Part shown: piece by piece, positions 61,717 to 64,000 of the stretch | How positions within the stretch are numbered: the first letter of the stretch is position 1 | How the letters are laid out: every line of letters starts with the position of its first letter | Source: Aldehydirespirator sp965200005 | Lineage (GTDB): Bacteria; Actinomycetota; Acidimicrobiia; Acidimicrobiales; Aldehydirespiratoraceae | NCBI GenBank assembly: GCA_965200005.1 | Contig: OZ241331.1 | Location: 1,426,001 to 1,490,000, forward strand | Reading direction: 5' to 3' | DNA: 64,000 nucleotides | The notes under the pieces: generated by a model | The model's database searches: none | What the model saw: the letters and a program-made list of their open reading frames with translations, nothing else | Told to the model about the DNA's origin: nothing | Made by a program: the position numbers and the translations under genes

Positions 61717-63240
61717 GTGGTTCGGAGGGGTCGTAGCCGTACGCGCAGGGTGGCGAGGTCTGGAGGGATCTCGCAGTTGGAGTGGCGGCGGGTTGAGAAC
61801 CCGTATGGAGAGCTTGCTGTTCTTGATGATGAGAGCGTGCAGGCTATTCACGACACTTCTATTCGGGTGCTTGAAGAACTTGGCATTGAGGTGCTGTCAG
61901 CAAGAGCTCGTGAACTGTTTGCACAGGCTGGAGCGATTGTTGACGGTGAGATTGTTCGGATTGGGCGGGACATTGTCGAGTCCGCCCTAGCTACTGCACC
62001 TTCGGAGTTCACGCTTACTTCCCGAAATTGGGCCAAACGACTGCGTCTCGGTGGCAACCGAATGGCGTTCGGACTTGTGGCTGGACCTGCCGCTGTGCAT
62101 GACGAGATTCGTGGACGTCGTAGTTCCAACATGGCCGACTATGAGAATTTCATCCGTCTAGCGCACTACTTCAATGCCATTCACCTAATCGGTAATCAGG
62201 TAATGGCTCCAATGGAGTTACCTGCTAATACTCGTCATCTTGATGCTTATCGTGCTAATCTGATGCTGTCAGACCTTACATATCACTGCACCGCAATAGG
62301 GCGCGGTCGGGTACTTGATGGGATCAAGATGATGGCCATCAGCCGGGGGATCACCCTCGAAGAGATGGCTCTAGATCCAGGAGTCACGACGATCATCAAC
62401 ATCAACTCACCACGACGCTTTGACGGTGAGATGCTCGCCGGGCTTATGACGATGTCCGAATACGGTCAGCCGGTTTCCGTAACCCCGTTCACTCTGATGG
62501 GCGCTATGGCACCCGTAACGTTGGCAGCAGCACTTACACAGCAGAATGCTGAAGCCCTGTTCGGGATCACACTTACGCAGTTGGTGCGCCCCGGAACTCC
62601 CGTGTTGTACGGCGCATTCACATCAAACGTCGACATGCGCTCGGGTGCTCCAGCATTTGGCACACCCGAACAGGTGAAAGCCAACATCGCGTCAGGCCAA
62701 TTGGCACGTCGATATGGCCTGCCATTTCGGGCATCCAACTCGAGCGCTTCCAACGTGGTAGACGCTCAAGCCGCCTATGAGACGTTGATGTCGTTATGGG
62801 GCTGTGTGCTAGGTGGCGTGAATTTGGTGTATCACGCTGCCGGTTGGATGGAAGGGGGCCTGCAGGCGAGCTACGAAAAGCTCGCACTGGATGTGGAACT
62901 GTTGCAACAGACCATGGAGTTCCTTACACCTGTCTCAACATCGGAGACCGAGTTGGGGTTTGATGCCCTGAAGCGTGTTCCTGCAGGGGGGCACTTCTTC
63001 GGCGATGCTCACACCATGGAGCGTTACGAGACCGCCTTTTACGCACCACTGCTGTCTGATTGGCAGAACTATGGTGCGTGGTCAGCTTCGGGAAGCCTCA
63101 ACACAACCCAACGCGCCACAGCACTGTGGCAAAGGGCCCTGCGCGAATACCAGCAACCGTCGCTCGATGAAGCCCGACGAGAAGAACTCAATCACTACGT
63201 CGCAACGCGCAAAGAACAGATCGGCGACGCGGACCCGTAA
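61717..63240 (+). CDS. MttB-family trimethylamine/betaine methyltransferase
   Basis: A 507-residue TIM-barrel methyltransferase of the MttB superfamily. Recognised from IHDTSIRVLEELGIEVLSAR, ARELFAQAGAIVDGEIVRIG, PSEFTLTSRNWAKRLRLGG, and the C-terminal GGVNLVYHAAGWMEGGLQAS and PAGGHFFGDAHTMERYETA. The frame is complete with no internal TAG, so it is a non-pyrrolysine member, like the glycine-betaine methyltransferases (MtgB) that pass a methyl group to a corrinoid protein. That corrinoid protein is not in the window. GTG 61717 is the likely start, though the first 20 residues are basic and may not be translated. Confidence 0.88.
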   Translation: MVRRGRSRTRRVARSGGISQLEWRRVENPYGELAVLDDESVQAIHDTSIRVLEELGIEVLSARARELFAQAGAIVDGEIVRIGRDIVESALATAPSEFTLTSRNWAKRLRLGGNRMAFGLVAGPAAVHDEIRGRRSSNMADYENFIRLAHYFNAIHLIGNQVMAPMELPANTRHLDAYRANLMLSDLTYHCTAIGRGRVLDGIKMMAISRGITLEEMALDPGVTTIININSPRRFDGEMLAGLMTMSEYGQPVSVTPFTLMGAMAPVTLAAALTQQNAEALFGITLTQLVRPGTPVLYGAFTSNVDMRSGAPAFGTPEQVKANIASGQLARRYGLPFRASNSSASNVVDAQAAYETLMSLWGCVLGGVNLVYHAAGWMEGGLQASYEKLALDVELLQQTMEFLTPVSTSETELGFDALKRVPAGGHFFGDAHTMERYETAFYAPLLSDWQNYGAWSASGSLNTTQRATALWQRALREYQQPSLDEARREELNHYVATRKEQIGDADP

Positions 63241-63459
63241 GTCATCGCAACCAGTCACACCCAAAGGACTCATCGCGGTTCGTGAGTTGGATGCACCACT
63301 CGCAAGACCAAATCGAAGTCAGCATGTGGGTCTCTCTCGTTCAAGCCTCAGCCAGTGCCTCAATGCCCGGCTACATGGCCGTTCACTTGGAGTAGTACCT
63401 CTCGAGGAGACGCGAAGTACGCGAACTTCCGCACACGGGAGGCAGAGTGTCCCGCAGGC

Positions 63460-64000
63460 CTAGCGGTTGACGATGAAGTCGACTTGTTCGCCTCGTAGCA
63501 CTCCCAGCAGGTTGTCGACGGCTTGGGTTGCGACGTTGCGTTGAGCCTGAAACGTGCTCGCACCGAGATGCGGTGTATGCACGACAAGCGGGTGACCGAT
63601 CAGGGGGTGATCCGCCGGAGGGGGCTCAGGGTTGTACACGTCGATTCCCATACCGGCTAGCCGTCCCGCATCAAGAGCAGCGCGTGCCGCCTTGGCATCA
63701 ATCAGCACGCCCCGAGCTGCATTGATGATGATCGCTCCTTGTTTCACGCTTGCGAACGCGGCTTCGTCGAGCAGCGGCGGAGCCCCGGGCGGGAGCGCCG
63801 CATGAAGACTGATGACATCAGCCGTCGCTAGCACATCGTCGAGGCTCATCGGCTCCGCGCCTTGTGAGCGCACATAGTCGTCGGGGATATATGGGTCAGA
63901 CGCAACGATGTCCATTCCAAACGCCTTAGCGCGTGAAGCCACTTCTTGGCCGATCCGACCGAAACCGACGAGTCCCAGCGTCAACCCTGCCAGCTGGATG
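63460..64000 (-). CDS. D-2-hydroxyacid dehydrogenase, 5' end outside the window
   Basis: The visible 180 residues cover the NAD-binding domain and C-terminus of a SerA-like D-2-hydroxyacid dehydrogenase. Rossmann motif LTLGLVGFGRIGQEVASRA, Asp at DPYIPDD, DVISLHAALPPG, INAARGVLIDAKAA (Arg), GIDVYNPEPPPADHPL (Glu) and HTPHLGASTFQAQRNV (His). The frame is open to the window edge, so the substrate domain lies beyond it. It may be 3-phosphoglycerate dehydrogenase or a related enzyme. Confidence 0.9.
   Translation of the reverse strand, partial: IQLAGLTLGLVGFGRIGQEVASRAKAFGMDIVASDPYIPDDYVRSQGAEPMSLDDVLATADVISLHAALPPGAPPLLDEAAFASVKQGAIIINAARGVLIDAKAARAALDAGRLAGMGIDVYNPEPPPADHPLIGHPLVVHTPHLGASTFQAQRNVATQAVDNLLGVLRGEQVDFIVNR

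Noticed and set aside
61717..63240. Pyrrolysine-containing MttB
   Set aside because: The frame is complete without any internal TAG, so this is a non-pyrrolysine member, and it gives no support for amber recoding in this genome.
1..64000. CRISPR array
   Set aside because: No series of regularly spaced repeats of 24-40 bp was seen on reading; the longer repeats found are two-copy direct or tandem duplications.

Overview
The window looks like a chromosome segment of an actinobacterium, most likely of the Acidimicrobiia type, with moderately high GC. Support comes from actinobacterial marker families (DUF3107, DUF3090, SCO1664-like, an MSMEG_4193-like phosphatase, a 13E12/DUF222 protein, a PdtaS-like kinase), frequent GTG/TTG starts and several apparent leaderless promoters. 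Taxonomy is inferred from gene content only; no rRNA or tRNA gene was found.

Layout. 1-2650: a 5'-truncated unknown gene, a small membrane protein and a gamma-glutamyltransferase. 2700-5550: a VOC protein and a DUF222 gene cut by an IS3-family element. 5670-13370: a rearranged accessory block holding a nine-Fn3/three-SLH surface protein frameshifted by an 11-bp tandem duplication, a perfect 300-bp copy of its SLH end, a 26-bp palindrome, and a two-gene ATPase plus Toprim-like module lying between two copies of the 3' end of an inositol-phosphate synthase gene. 13590-20080: MaoC hydratase, unknown protein, peptidase-like lipoprotein, cobalamin genes cobT-cobS-cobU and an SDR. 20138-27150: a complete System I cytochrome c maturation operon ccmABCDEFGH, including a 49-residue ccmD. 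27147-30726: DUF3179 lipoprotein, an HD-domain oxygenase-like protein and a desaturase-Rieske fusion. 30654-37447: LLM oxidoreductase, phosphatase, then HMG-CoA-synthase-like, thiolase and double CoA-transferase genes. 37492-44884: Mrp ATPase, DUF3107, histidine kinase, small secreted protein, glycerophosphodiesterase, lipid kinase and etfBA.

44955-54208 is one regulated locus: a class III aminotransferase, a TetR regulator, a dipeptide-type ABC transporter and an amidohydrolase. Three copies of a palindromic site (CCTATCA..TGATAGG) lie at the two promoter regions. The locus is decaying: the binding protein has an in-frame TAG, one permease and the amidohydrolase have frameshifts, and one ATPase has lost both Walker motifs. 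The likely role was uptake and breakdown of an amide or amine; the substrate cannot be read from the sequence.

54250-64000: SCO1664-like and DUF3090 genes, a frameshifted IS1595-type transposase followed by a small gene and a methyltransferase-nuclease fusion with four frameshifts, about 1.1 kb with no convincing gene, an AlbA-type ATPase, an MttB-family methyltransferase and a 2-hydroxyacid dehydrogenase cut by the window end.

Two themes recur. Short perfect tandem duplications (8-25 bp) appear at gene ends and in one reading frame. Broken genes cluster in the accessory parts, while the long housekeeping genes are intact, so the breaks are probably real rather than sequencing noise.
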